From: Myxococcaceae bacterium
GTDB lineage: Bacteria > Myxococcota > Myxococcia > Myxococcales > Myxococcaceae
Length of the DNA stretch: 55,142 nucleotides
Reading direction: 5' to 3'
Assembly: GCA_019694595.1 (NCBI GenBank)
Contig: JAIBBQ010000022.1
Span: forward strand, 1-55,142
The notes beneath the pieces were generated by a model that had not been told where the DNA came from, ran no database searches, and saw nothing but the letters and a program-made list of their open reading frames with translations. A program made the position numbers and the translations under genes. This document shows positions 42,001-50,960 of the stretch, in pieces. Within the stretch, counting starts at the first letter, position 1, and the number at the start of each line of letters is the position of its first letter.

Positions 42001-44988
42001 CGCCAGCACACCGCCTCGCTCGGCCTCTACGTCACCGGCGAGGACTTCGTCGCCTGGCAGCGCAACGACACCGACCGCATCGAGCTGGTGCCCGACAAGA
42101 CCACCTACGACGTGGGCGACGTGGCGCGCGTGCTGGTCAAGTCGCCGTACCCCACCGCGAGCGGCGTGCTCACCGTGGAACGCGAAGGCGTGCTCTCGCG
42201 GCGCGTGGTCACCTTCAAGGGCAGCGTCACCGCGGTGGAGATCCCCATCACCGAGGACATGGTGCCCAACGTGTTCGCCGGCGTGGTGCTGGTGCACCCG
42301 CGCTCGAGCACCGGTGGCCAGGAGACCGGCGACGACCCGGGCCGGCCCGCCGCCCGCATCGGGCTCGCCAAGCTCGGCGTGGAGCGCAAGTCGAAGCGCC
42401 TCGCGGTCAAGGTGACCACCGACAAGCCCAGCTACCACCCGGGCGACACCGTCACCGCCAACGTCGCCATCGCCGACGCCAAGGGCGGCGGCACCACCGC
42501 CGAGGTCACCTTCTGGGCGGTCGACGAGGCCGTGCTGCGCCTCACCAGCTACCAGACGCCCGACCCCATCGCTGCCATCTTCCCCGAGCGCCCGCTCTCG
42601 GTGCGCCTCGGCGAGCCCCTGCTCAACCTGGTGCGACGCCGCAGCTACGGCGAGAAAGGCGAGATCCAGGGCGGCGGCGGCGGCGGCAACGAAGGCAAGG
42701 GCTTCCGGTCCAACTTCAAGACCACCATCCTCTTCGAGACGGTGGAGGCGAAGGACGGCAAGGCCACCCTCACCTTCAAGCTGCCCGACAACCTCACCAC
42801 CTTCCGCCTGATGGCGGTCGCGGTCACCATGGCCGAGCGCTTCGGCTCCGGAGAGACGAGCGTCGAGGTGAACAAGCCGCTGCTCGCGCTCCCCGCCCTG
42901 CCCCGCTTCGCCCGCGTGGGCGATCGCTTCGAGGCCGGCGTGGTGGTGCACGCCCAGGAAGAAGGCAAGGGCGAGGCCACCGTCACCGCCCAGGTCGAAG
43001 GCGGCGCGGCGCTCGACGGCGCGGCGGAGCAGAAGGTCGCCGTCGCCCCCGGCGCCCCCAAGGAAGTGCGCTTCGCCTTCAAGGCGAACGCCCCCGGCAA
43101 GGCCACCTTCCGCTTCAGGGTGAAGAACGGCGCCTTCGAGGACGGCGTGCAGGAAGCGATTCCGCTCGAGGTCGCCGCCGCCGTCGAGGCGGTCGCGGTG
43201 GCCGGCGACACCACCGAGCAGCGCGTCGAAGGCCTCACCCCGCCCAAGGACGTGCTCGAAGGCGAAGGCGGCCTCACGGTGACGCTGGCGTCCACCTCGC
43301 TGGGCAACTTCGGCGACGGCTTCCGCCAGCTCGTCGAGTACCCCTACGGCTGCCTCGAGCAGCAGTCGTCACGCCTGGTGCCCTTCGTCGCCCTGCGGGA
43401 GATCGCCGGCCAGTTCAACGTGCCCTGGCCCACCGCCACGACCAAGAAGCAGGCGCAGGAGAACGAGCTCAACCACCTCTTCCGCACCTACCTGTTCGAC
43501 CCGCTCGACGTGAGCGAGGAGAAGGACCCCGACCAGGTCATCGCCAAGACGGTGCGCTCCATCCTCCAGCTGGAAGACGACGACGGCAGCTTCCGCTACT
43601 GGCCCACCGCCACCTGCAGCTCCAGCTGGGGGAGCGCCTGGGCCACCCTGTCGCTGTCCCGCGCGCGCGACGTGGGCTTCGACGTCAACCCGTCGGCGCT
43701 CGCCAAGGCCGAAGGCTACCTGGGCAAGGTGCTCGGCGGTCAGTGCCACGCCTGCGAGCACGGCTGCCCCGACGAGACGCGCGTCTTCGCCGCCTACGTG
43801 CTGGCGCGGCTCAAGAAGCCCAAGCCCAGCTTCTACCCGGAGCTCTACGGCAAGCGGAAAGACCTGAGCCTCTTCTCCCGCGCGCTGCTCGCCAACGCGA
43901 TGTTCGTGGGCGGCGGCGACCGCAAGCAGGCCAACGCCCTGCTCCAGGAGCTGCTCAACCAGGCCAAGGAATCGCCCCAGGGCCTGCACTTCGCCGAGGT
44001 CGACGAGGCCACCGGCAAGACCTTCTTCGCCTCCGACACCCGCACCACCGGCGCGGTGCTCCAGGCGCTCACCGACATCAGCCCCGACCACCCGTACGTC
44101 GGCAAGCTCGCCCACTACTTGACCAGCGTCCGCCAGGGCTCGGGCAGCTGGCGCACCACCCAGGAAGCCGCCTTCTCGCTCCTCGCGCTCACCCAGGTGC
44201 TGCGCACCAAGGAGAAGGACACCCCGAGCTACGTGGCCGACGTCGCGCTCGGCGCCAAGAGCCTGGTGAGCGAGAAGTTCGAAGGCCGCTCGCTCGCGGT
44301 GAAGGAGTCCAAGGTGACCATGAAGGACCTGCTCGCCGCTGCCGGCGGCCAGCAGCAGCCGCTCACCTTCAAGAAGAACGGCGCCGGCGTCCTCTACTAC
44401 TCGGCCACCATGCGCTACCTCCCGGCCAAGGCCCCCACCACCGCGGTGGACCAGGGCCTCTTCGTGCAGCGCTGGTTCGAGCCGTACGCCGGCGGCGGTC
44501 AGGCCACCGCGTTCCACGCCGGTGACCTGGTGCGGGTGCGGGTGCGCGTCGCCACCAACCAGGAACGGCACTACGCCGCCATCGCGGTGCCGCTGCCCGC
44601 GGGCCTCGAGCCGGTCGACACCTCGCTCGGCACCACCGCCAAGCTGGCTTCCAGCCCCAACTCCGAAGGGCCCGGCGAAGGCTACGACGCCGAAGGGGAA
44701 TACGAAGGCGAAGGCGGCGAGGCGGGCGAGGAAGCCGAGGTCCCGTACGGCTGGGGCTTCTGGTCGCCCTTCAACCACGTGGAGAAGCGCGACTCCAAGG
44801 TGGTGCTCTTCGCCGACCACCTGCCCGCGGGCGTGCACGTGTCGACGTTCGTCACCCGCGCCACCACCCCCGGCACCTACGTGCTCAGCCCCGCCCGCGG
44901 CGAGCTGATGTACGAGCCCGAGGTCTGGGGCCGCTCCGAAGGCGGCACCTTCGAGGTGAGCCTGCCCACGCCCGTCTCCGCGCGCTGA
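39052..44988 (+). CDS. Bacterial alpha-2-macroglobulin (lipoprotein)
   Basis: A 1,978-residue lipoprotein with lipobox (LACLAVAACTCG) that resembles the YfhM class of bacterial alpha-2-macroglobulins, periplasmic traps for foreign proteases. Macroglobulin-like domains run from residue 60 to about 1,400; the intact thioester motif YGCLEQQS (Cys1434 to Gln1437) is present, followed by an alpha/alpha toroid thioester domain and complement-like C-terminal parts. A bait region is expected near the middle. The segment about 1,865-1,895 is an acidic Glu/Gly stretch. There is no pbpC gene beside it, unlike E. coli. It could protect the cell during predation. Confidence 0.95.
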   Translation: MLRLRLAALACLAVAACTCGQKTATEGVGLPGEPGSLKLKPLPTSSFDVPLEALPGAKDELAVVASRPQGEVNGEVRPTITFGRPVKTLEQVEPGVKVEPVATIAPPLEGEWHWLGSASVEFIPSKLPPASSTFTVTVTKGLRALDGAQLKADHVFTFETPTLKLQDVSPSRGDRWLKPDDTVKLLFNQGVKDADLVAAARFEVEGEAAPWKVQLMGKVSIQDERRAAREKARAEGRPYEMLDDDARGWKNRQVRYTLAPEKPFPLDKAVKLTFAPTLKGEEGPLTPKAPIAPVELRTYGPLKLASARLCEGDYRCPYGPLILTATNEVDLETLKGHVTVAPAVELDWDEARAYRDGPSWAVALPGKWRPGTQYKVSIAKGVGDVFHQASAEGFDVTLRTSDLSPALVTGGYQALIEATPDAAPRLPVEVSNLKTLDVKMWKLSLPELAAAAARAPYDEKPIVDRAPDFSETQTLGYPKNHARVHGLELSKLFGESKTGVALVSVNSPQLEYRPKDGFRQLAQVTDLAAHIKIAPKQSLVWVTRLSSGAPVAQADVQVLDATGAVKWSGQTDAQGLADVPGAVALQLATKGYDWEYPFALVTAAKDGDFGFTANTWTSGVEPYEFGLTQGWEAQRPQPAGFVFADRGIYRPGDTVHLKGVARYRTVGELKAPSEGSLFAVEIHDSKGTVAKKAQVKTNAYGTFTFDLAVPKDAPLGYWSAEVKGKAPGGEVSLYGNFRVEEYRAPQFRVDVATPKKDLIAGDALTATVSARYLFGGTMSDAKAKWSAHRSSASFSSEAAPDFNFAQETWWYDDREPEAMGGFFGSGDGRLDAKGELQVAAGQVEAPGEKTASYVLEGEVEDVNRQSVAGRVEVTVHPAAFYVGLRAPSGFLQAGKDAAVDTVVADVTGKRAPGRGLTVSVLSRTWKSVKKKDASGGFTTLSEPVETEVATCALKSEDAPVPCKFTPAQGGFYVVKAKVKDDQGRQHTASLGLYVTGEDFVAWQRNDTDRIELVPDKTTYDVGDVARVLVKSPYPTASGVLTVEREGVLSRRVVTFKGSVTAVEIPITEDMVPNVFAGVVLVHPRSSTGGQETGDDPGRPAARIGLAKLGVERKSKRLAVKVTTDKPSYHPGDTVTANVAIADAKGGGTTAEVTFWAVDEAVLRLTSYQTPDPIAAIFPERPLSVRLGEPLLNLVRRRSYGEKGEIQGGGGGGNEGKGFRSNFKTTILFETVEAKDGKATLTFKLPDNLTTFRLMAVAVTMAERFGSGETSVEVNKPLLALPALPRFARVGDRFEAGVVVHAQEEGKGEATVTAQVEGGAALDGAAEQKVAVAPGAPKEVRFAFKANAPGKATFRFRVKNGAFEDGVQEAIPLEVAAAVEAVAVAGDTTEQRVEGLTPPKDVLEGEGGLTVTLASTSLGNFGDGFRQLVEYPYGCLEQQSSRLVPFVALREIAGQFNVPWPTATTKKQAQENELNHLFRTYLFDPLDVSEEKDPDQVIAKTVRSILQLEDDDGSFRYWPTATCSSSWGSAWATLSLSRARDVGFDVNPSALAKAEGYLGKVLGGQCHACEHGCPDETRVFAAYVLARLKKPKPSFYPELYGKRKDLSLFSRALLANAMFVGGGDRKQANALLQELLNQAKESPQGLHFAEVDEATGKTFFASDTRTTGAVLQALTDISPDHPYVGKLAHYLTSVRQGSGSWRTTQEAAFSLLALTQVLRTKEKDTPSYVADVALGAKSLVSEKFEGRSLAVKESKVTMKDLLAAAGGQQQPLTFKKNGAGVLYYSATMRYLPAKAPTTAVDQGLFVQRWFEPYAGGGQATAFHAGDLVRVRVRVATNQERHYAAIAVPLPAGLEPVDTSLGTTAKLASSPNSEGPGEGYDAEGEYEGEGGEAGEEAEVPYGWGFWSPFNHVEKRDSKVVLFADHLPAGVHVSTFVTRATTPGTYVLSPARGELMYEPEVWGRSEGGTFEVSLPTPVSAR

Positions 44989-45017
44989 CGCGGGGCCAGG
45001 CGCGCTGGCTAGGCTGG

Positions 45018-45473
45018 CTAGGCAGTGACGCCCAGGCCCAGCGACGCCAGGTAGGCCTTGGCCCGCTGCTCGAGCTTCCGCTGGCGGAACTGATGCCAGC
45101 CGTGGAGCGCGTCGGGCAGCCAGCCCAGCACCGAGCGGAAGCGCTTCTCCGGGCCCGGCGCCTGGAGCGCGAGCTGGAGCGACTCCTTGAGCGTCTCGTC
45201 GCGGCAGCTCTCGGCGTACGCCGACATGTCCTCGACGCTCTGGTGGGCCTCGGCGGGGGGAATGCGGCGAAAGCGCGCCTCGTCGCTTTCCAGCTGACGC
45301 GCCGTCACCCCGCCGTGTTCCTGGGGGTCGTACTCGGCGTTGAGCAGCAGCGTCTCGCCGGTGTGGAGGTCGATGTACCAGCGGTCGTGCGCGCCCTCGG
45401 GCGAGAGCGCGATGCACACGTCGCCCAGGTCGATGGGCAGCCACCGAAGGCTCTCGTCGCGTTTCGTTCCCAC
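45018..45473 (-). CDS. UPF0158 family protein
   Basis: A 151-residue cytosolic protein with the UPF0158 pattern: a short N-terminal IDLGDVCIALSP, then the WYIDLHTGETLLL segment typical of the family and a C-terminal helical region (GWLPDALHGWHQFRQRKLEQRAKAYLASLGL). Its function is unknown. GTG at 45473 was chosen because the domain begins here; the longer frame runs into the promoter region of the divergent POT gene. Confidence 0.72.
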   Translation of the reverse strand: MGTKRDESLRWLPIDLGDVCIALSPEGAHDRWYIDLHTGETLLLNAEYDPQEHGGVTARQLESDEARFRRIPPAEAHQSVEDMSAYAESCRDETLKESLQLALQAPGPEKRFRSVLGWLPDALHGWHQFRQRKLEQRAKAYLASLGLGVTA

Positions 45474-45565
45474 CCGAAACGGCGCCGTAGCCCAGGGCGA
45501 TCGACCCGCGCAAGGCCTCTTCAATCGGGTTGTCCTTTGTCGCGGGGTTCGTCTATGCGCCGGCA

Positions 45566-47614
45566 ATGTCCAACGCCGAAGCCGCGGTGCCGCAGGGCCA
45601 CCCGAAGGGCCTGTACGTCCTCTTCGCCACCGAGATGTGGGAACGCTTCAGCTACTACGGCATGCGCGCCCTGCTGGTGCTGTACCTCATCAGCTACCAG
45701 CAGTTCGCCCCTTCCGACGCCTCGAGCGTCTACAAGTGGTACACGTCGCTGGTCTACCTGACGCCGCTGCTCGGCGGCTTCCTGGCGGACCGCTACCTCG
45801 GCCTGCGCCGCAGCATCACCATGGGCGGCATCTTGATGGCCATCGGCCACTTCCTGATGGCCTTCGAGGCGCTGCCGTTCCTCTACGCCGCGCTCGGCTT
45901 CCTCATCCTCGGCAACGGGTTCTTCAAGCCCAACATCTCCACCATGGTCGGCAAGATGTACCGGCCGGGCGATTCCCGCCGCGACGGCGCCTTCAGCATC
46001 TTCTACATGGGCATCAACCTGGGCGCGGGCCTCTCGCCCCTGGTGTGCGGCTACCTGCGCCAGCACTACGGCTTCCACTACGGCTTCGCCGCTGCCGGCG
46101 TGGGCATGGTCATCGGGCTCGTCGTCTTCACCGTGATGCAGAAGCGCGTGCAGGCCGACATCGCCGCCGCCGGCAACTCCGACGCCCCCGGTGCCGCCCC
46201 CGCGGCCGCCGCGGGCCCCACGGGGAGCGACGCCGAGCAGCAACCGGGCGCCACCGGCTTCGCCGGGGTGCTGGCGTCGATCTTCCCCATCTTCCTGCTG
46301 GTGCTCGCGGTGGTGGTGCCCGCGCTCTACGTCTTCAACGCGCTGCAGGGGCAGACCAAGTGGGTCAACGTCATCATGCCCAGCGCCTTCGCGCTCGTCG
46401 GCGGAGCGATGGGGCTCACCCTGCGCACCATCCGCGGCGCGGCGAAGGACCAGAGCACCGTCATCTTCCTCTTCTTCGCCTTCGTGGTGCTCTTCTGGAT
46501 GGCGTTCGAGCAGGCCGGCAACGCGCTCAACATCTGGGCGGAGTTCAACACCAAGGCGCAGCTCGGCCCCATCACCACCACCGCCGAGTGGTACCAGTCG
46601 GTGAACGCCATCTTCATCGTGGCCCTGGCCCCGGTCTTCGGCATCGTGTGGGTCGCCTTCGCCAAGCGGGGCATGGAAGTGCCCACCGCGGTGAAGGTGC
46701 TGCTGGCGATGATCTTCACCACCCTGTCCTTCGTCTGCATGGTCTTCGCGGCCCGCAGCGAGAACGAGACCGTCACCCGCGTCGAGCTCGCGGAGATCCC
46801 CGCGCCGCTCTCGCTCGCAGACGCCACCAAGGAACAGCGTGACGGCCTCGCAGAGACCGCCAAGCTGGTGCAGCTGCGCCAGCCGGCCGAGGCGCCCAAG
46901 GCCGGCGAGGCGCCCGGGCCCGAGCGCGTCACCACCCTGCACGCCGGCCGCATGCTGTTCGACCCCGCGACGCACCAGCTCATCATCCGCGGCACCCTGC
47001 CGCCCTTCGCGGTGATGGACGCGCTCCGCCCGACGGTCGACGCCAAGTACGTGGGCGCCATCGACGCGCTCGAAGGCGCGGTGGCCTACGCCGACGAGAA
47101 GAAGCCCGGCACCGCCAAGCTCGAGGCCACGCCCCCCGACTTCCAGCTCCCCGCGCTCCCCGGCCTGAAGAGCTTCGACCCCGCCACCGGAGAGATCACC
47201 CTCACCCAGGCGCTCGGCCCCGTGGACAAGGCCGCGCTCATCGCCGCCGGCGCCCCCGCCGCCTGGCGCACCGCCATCGGCCAGGGCGCCACCGGCGCCG
47301 ACGCCGCGCGCGTGAGCGGCTGGTGGCTGGTGCTCCAGTACCTCTTCGCCACCCTCGCCGAGCTCTGCATCTCGCCGGTGGGCCTGTCGATGGTCACCAA
47401 GCTCGCGCCCGCGCGCTTCGCCTCGCTCTTCATGGGCGTCTTCTTCCTCGGCAGCTCGGTCGCCCAGTACGTCGGCGGCGCCCTCGGCGAGCTGTGGGGC
47501 ACCGTCCCCCCGGCCGAGTACTTCGTGCTCTTCGTCGTCACCTCGGCGGTGGGCGCGGTGGTGCTGCTGCCGCTCATCGCCCCCATCCGGAAGCTGATGC
47601 ACCAGGTGGTCTGA
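45566..47614 (+). CDS. POT-family peptide transporter with a large extra domain between helices 9 and 10
   Basis: A 682-residue proton-coupled oligopeptide transporter, about 230 residues longer than the POT at 23681-25036. The ERFSYYGMRALL helix-1 motif, GGFLADRYLGLRRSIT and the FYMGINLGAGLSPLVCGYL segment are typical. About 14 helices are seen (two extra after helix 6, HA/HB). An insertion of about 185 residues (397-580, polar, partly beta-rich, Lys/Pro/Glu-containing) separates the helix ending at AVKVLLAMIFTTLSFVCMVFAA (TM9) from SGWWLVLQYLFATLAELC (TM10). Mammalian PepT1/2 have their extracellular domain in the same place. The start is ATG at 45566. Confidence 0.9.
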   Translation: MSNAEAAVPQGHPKGLYVLFATEMWERFSYYGMRALLVLYLISYQQFAPSDASSVYKWYTSLVYLTPLLGGFLADRYLGLRRSITMGGILMAIGHFLMAFEALPFLYAALGFLILGNGFFKPNISTMVGKMYRPGDSRRDGAFSIFYMGINLGAGLSPLVCGYLRQHYGFHYGFAAAGVGMVIGLVVFTVMQKRVQADIAAAGNSDAPGAAPAAAAGPTGSDAEQQPGATGFAGVLASIFPIFLLVLAVVVPALYVFNALQGQTKWVNVIMPSAFALVGGAMGLTLRTIRGAAKDQSTVIFLFFAFVVLFWMAFEQAGNALNIWAEFNTKAQLGPITTTAEWYQSVNAIFIVALAPVFGIVWVAFAKRGMEVPTAVKVLLAMIFTTLSFVCMVFAARSENETVTRVELAEIPAPLSLADATKEQRDGLAETAKLVQLRQPAEAPKAGEAPGPERVTTLHAGRMLFDPATHQLIIRGTLPPFAVMDALRPTVDAKYVGAIDALEGAVAYADEKKPGTAKLEATPPDFQLPALPGLKSFDPATGEITLTQALGPVDKAALIAAGAPAAWRTAIGQGATGADAARVSGWWLVLQYLFATLAELCISPVGLSMVTKLAPARFASLFMGVFFLGSSVAQYVGGALGELWGTVPPAEYFVLFVVTSAVGAVVLLPLIAPIRKLMHQVV

Positions 47615-47648
47615 AGCCTCCGCCCAAGCGGCGCCGGGGCTCGGGCGC

Positions 47649-48134
47649 TCAGCGCCCCGCGTCGGTCTCGTCGCTGTCGGCGAGCATGCCGCCGCGCCCG
47701 AGCAGGCGGGCCTCGGCGAGGGCCATGCGGCGCGCTTCGGCCGGGCGCAGGTGATCGTGCCCCAGCAGGTGGAGCAGCCCGTGCGCCAGGTACCGGTCGA
47801 GCTCCCGCGAGAGCCGCTCGCCGTGCTCGGCGGCCGCGCGCTTCGCCGTCTCCAGCGAGATGACCAGGTCGCCCAGCGGCCACCGCTGCCCGCGCACCCG
47901 CACCGCCCCCGACGGAAACGAGAGCACGTCGGTCGCCCGGTCCTTGCCGCGCCAGTCACGGTTGAGCGCACGCATCCGGCGATCGCCCACCACGCTGAGC
48001 GACAGCTCGGTGCCCTGGAGCGAGAGCGCGCGCATCAGCTCGAGCGCCCGCCGTTTGAGCCGCCGCCCCGCGGCCTCGGCCGGAGCGCCGCGGAGCGCCA
48101 CGCTCAGCAGCACCCGGTTAGCGGCGGGGCCCAT
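47649..48134 (-). CDS. ybeY: rRNA maturation endoribonuclease YbeY
   Basis: A 161-residue protein with the zinc-binding motif HGLLHLLGHDH (three His), preceded by ATDVLSFP and LGDLVISLE, all hallmarks of YbeY, which is needed for 16S rRNA maturation and ribosome quality control. The start at 48134 overlaps the end of the 7TM-HD gene by 17 bases; a GTG at 48113, just after that gene's stop, is another possible start and would fit the short family N-terminus. It is the last gene of the infB cluster on this strand. Confidence 0.93.
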   Translation of the reverse strand: MGPAANRVLLSVALRGAPAEAAGRRLKRRALELMRALSLQGTELSLSVVGDRRMRALNRDWRGKDRATDVLSFPSGAVRVRGQRWPLGDLVISLETAKRAAAEHGERLSRELDRYLAHGLLHLLGHDHLRPAEARRMALAEARLLGRGGMLADSDETDAGR

Positions 48135-50619
48135 CGCTGCTCGCGAGCGACAACCCCTTCATCACCTCGGTCGACGGGGGCTTGCCGCCGCCCACCGCCC
48201 CCGGCGGGTAGGCAGGGCGCGCGTGGTAGATGCCTTCCAGCGTGCGCACGAAGGACTCGGCGATGAGGTGCAGATCCTTCAGCGTCAGGTCGCACTCGTC
48301 GAGCTGACCTTCGCTGAAGATCATGTTGATCATCTTCTGCACCAGCGCCGCCAGCTTCGGGCGCGTGGGCTCGGGCATCGACCGGCTCGCCGCTTCCACC
48401 GCGTCGGCGATCATCACCAGCGCCGCCTCGCGGAACTGCGGCTTGGGCCCCGGGTACCGGTAGAGGTTCTCGTCCACCGGCACCGGGTGCTCCTTCCCTT
48501 CCTGTTCCTTCTGCGCCTTGTGGAAGAAGTAGCCGACCAGCCGCGTGCCGTGGTGCTGCGGAATCGCGTCGGCCACCCGCCCCGGCAGCTTGTACTGCCG
48601 CGCCATCTCCAGGCCGTCGGTGACGTGCCGGCGAATGATCACCGCGCTCATCACGGGCGCCAGCTCGTCGTGCGCGTTGTGGCCTTTCTGGTTCTCGCCG
48701 AAGTAGGCCGGGTTCTTCCCCTTGCCGATGTCGTGGTAGTACGCGCAGCTGCGCGCGAGCAGCGGGTTGGCGCCGATCGACTCCGCCGCCGCCTCCACCA
48801 GGCTGCCCATGATGATGCTGTGGTGGTACGTGCCCGGCGCCTGCAGCACGAGCTCCTTGAGCGCCGGGTGGTTCAGGTTCGCCAGCTCGAGCAGCTTGAT
48901 GTCCGACGCGTAGCCGAAGAGCGCCTCGGTCAGGGGCGTCAGCGCCATCACCACCATCGGCGCGCCGAAGGCCGCCCCCAGCGCCGCGAACACCGCCGTC
49001 CACGCCACGTCGGCCGCGGCGCGGCCTTCGGCCATGCCCGAGGCGATGGTCACCACCACCGCCGCCGCCGCCGTCCACGCGCCGGCGCGGAAGATGCCGG
49101 CGCGGTCCTTGGCCCGGCCCACGCGCTCCGCCGCCACCAGCGACGTCACCAGCGCGAAGACCACCACCGACAGCGAGCCGCCGAGCTCCAGCCCCACCAG
49201 GCAGGAAAAGACGACCGCGAAGAAGAGCGCCACTTCGCCCGACACCAGGAAGCGCACCAGCATGGCGCCCGCCGCGATGGGGAAGCACAGGAGCAGCGCT
49301 TCCGCCGGCAGCTGCTCGTAGCGGTCGTGCACCGCGTCGGCCACCGACATCCACAGCTTGAGCGCGGTGAGCAGCCCGAGCCCCAGGAGCGCCATGAAGG
49401 CGGCGTCCTTGCGGCCCGGGCGGAAGCTGCGGAATGCGGACCGCGCGAAGACCCACGCCGCGGCGGCCAGCACCATCGCGAAGACCGCGCTCCCCAGCCG
49501 CACCTGCGCCAGGTCCAGCTCGTGGCTCTGGTCGCGCATCGCCTTGAGCAGCAGCAGGTGGGTGGGGGTGATGAGTTCCCCGTCACCGATGACGCGCTGT
49601 CCGCGCTTGAGCGAGAGGACCGCCGGCTTGGCCGCCTCGTAGGCGTGACGGCGCCGGGCCTCGGTCTCCGCTTTGTTGACGGTGAGGTTCGCGCGCAGCT
49701 GCCGCTTCGCCAGCCGCAGCACCGCCCGCCGCAGGCCCTGCGGGGCGTCGGGGAGCAGGTTGCCCGGCACCGAGGCCCACCGGTCGAGCTCGCCCTGGGC
49801 CTCGCGCACGTCGAGCACCTGGGGCGGCGCGGTGGCGAGCTCGTGCTCCGAGGTCCCGCCGAGGATGCGCACCGTGATGCCGCGCGCGTCGATGCGCGAG
49901 AGCTCTTCGCGGCTGCCCACCAGCCGCGCGCGGTAGGCGACTTCGAGGAGCGCCGACACCGCCTGCTCCGCGTCGCGCGAGAAGCGGTCGGCGACCAGCG
50001 CCTCGTAGTCTTCCACGTCGCTCACCGGCACCAGCGCCTCGAAGCGGGGCCGCGCCGAGAGCAGCCGCTCGGTGAGCTCGTCGGCCGCGGGCGCCTTGCC
50101 TTCCAGCACCGCCTTCTTCTTCTGCGCCACCGGGTCCTCGGGGGGCTTCTTCCCCGCGCGCTCCGCCTCGAACCTGGCGACCGCTTCCTGCATCTCGCCG
50201 AAGGCGCCCTGCACGCTCTTGAGCACGCCCGACTGCACCTGGGGGTCGTAGTCGAACACCGGCCGCACGCCGGCCCGCGCCTCGTCGCGCTGCGCCTGGG
50301 TGGTGACGTCGTCGACCACCTCGACGTCTCGCTCGGCCTTGAAGCCCGACGCCGACGCCGTGTGGAACACCCGGTTCACGTCGGCCTGGGTGAGGTCGGG
50401 GATCTTCTGCCCCGACAGCGCCGACGACGACAGCAGCGCCGTGCCCGAGCCGGTGATGGCCAGGATGAGCCCCAGCACCACCCGCCGCGCCCACACCGGG
50501 GTGACGTCGAGCCGGTGGGTCAGCGCGTCGAGCGCCCGGGGCGCCGGCGCGTCGCGCTCGGGCGCGGGCACCGCCGTCTCGCCCGACATGCCTTCTTCTG
50601 GCCGGCCCCGGTCCGCCAT
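48118..50619 (-). CDS. 7TM-HD family phosphodiesterase (PgpH-like)
   Basis: An 833-residue membrane protein with the 7TM-7TMR-HD architecture: a first membrane helix (about residues 45-65), a large extracellular domain (about 70-350) rich in helices, seven transmembrane helices (about 360-580) and a cytosolic HD domain with HHSIIMGSLVEAA and CAYYHDIGKGKNP (HDIG-type His/Asp pair). In Firmicutes PgpH degrades c-di-AMP; here the specificity is unknown because no diadenylate cyclase is in the window. Gene order PgpH-like then ybeY is conserved in many bacteria. The upstream gap of 92 bases before the MoaD-like gene holds a small hairpin. Confidence 0.93.
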   Translation of the reverse strand: MADRGRPEEGMSGETAVPAPERDAPAPRALDALTHRLDVTPVWARRVVLGLILAITGSGTALLSSSALSGQKIPDLTQADVNRVFHTASASGFKAERDVEVVDDVTTQAQRDEARAGVRPVFDYDPQVQSGVLKSVQGAFGEMQEAVARFEAERAGKKPPEDPVAQKKKAVLEGKAPAADELTERLLSARPRFEALVPVSDVEDYEALVADRFSRDAEQAVSALLEVAYRARLVGSREELSRIDARGITVRILGGTSEHELATAPPQVLDVREAQGELDRWASVPGNLLPDAPQGLRRAVLRLAKRQLRANLTVNKAETEARRRHAYEAAKPAVLSLKRGQRVIGDGELITPTHLLLLKAMRDQSHELDLAQVRLGSAVFAMVLAAAAWVFARSAFRSFRPGRKDAAFMALLGLGLLTALKLWMSVADAVHDRYEQLPAEALLLCFPIAAGAMLVRFLVSGEVALFFAVVFSCLVGLELGGSLSVVVFALVTSLVAAERVGRAKDRAGIFRAGAWTAAAAVVVTIASGMAEGRAAADVAWTAVFAALGAAFGAPMVVMALTPLTEALFGYASDIKLLELANLNHPALKELVLQAPGTYHHSIIMGSLVEAAAESIGANPLLARSCAYYHDIGKGKNPAYFGENQKGHNAHDELAPVMSAVIIRRHVTDGLEMARQYKLPGRVADAIPQHHGTRLVGYFFHKAQKEQEGKEHPVPVDENLYRYPGPKPQFREAALVMIADAVEAASRSMPEPTRPKLAALVQKMINMIFSEGQLDECDLTLKDLHLIAESFVRTLEGIYHARPAYPPGAVGGGKPPSTEVMKGLSLASSDGPRR

Positions 50620-50664
50620 CTCGGTCCGGCACTTAAGGGCCGCCTGCCCACGACTTCAAGCGCC

Positions 50665-50688
50665 CAAGGTGCGCGTCATCACACCTTG
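50665..50688. repeat. Small hairpin between the MoaD-like gene and the 7TM-HD gene
   Basis: Arms CAAGGTG and CACCTTG with a 10-base loop in the 92-base gap. No T tract follows on the minus strand, so it is not a typical terminator. Confidence 0.35.
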
Positions 50689-50711
50689 CGCCTTGACCTT
50701 TCGGCGCCGCT

Positions 50712-50954
50712 TCAGCTGCTCGCGCCCACCGTGTTGGTGAACAGGAAGACCGTGCGGCCCGACTGGGCGACGCCGAAGTGCTGCTTGAGCGGCCGCTTCT
50801 CGTTGGCCACGAAGGCGCGCAGCCCGGGGTACAGCGCCATCAGGGTCTGCACCACGTCGGCGACCGTCGAGGTGGGCGGCACTCCCAGCTCGATGCGCGC
50901 CCGGCCTTCACAGGCGGCCTGCAGCGGACGGGGAATCATGACCGTGATGTTCAT
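50712..50954 (-). CDS. MoaD/ThiS-like beta-grasp protein without a C-terminal Gly-Gly
   Basis: An 80-residue protein with a beta-grasp outline (MNITVMIPRPLQAAC, VADVVQTLMALYPGLRAF, VFLFTNTV). The C-terminus ends VGASS, not GG, so it cannot act as a sulfur carrier by the usual adenylation route unless processed. It starts 7 bases after the truB stop and shares its transcript. Function unknown. Confidence 0.65.
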   Translation of the reverse strand: MNITVMIPRPLQAACEGRARIELGVPPTSTVADVVQTLMALYPGLRAFVANEKRPLKQHFGVAQSGRTVFLFTNTVGASS

Positions 50955-50960
50955 GAACGA

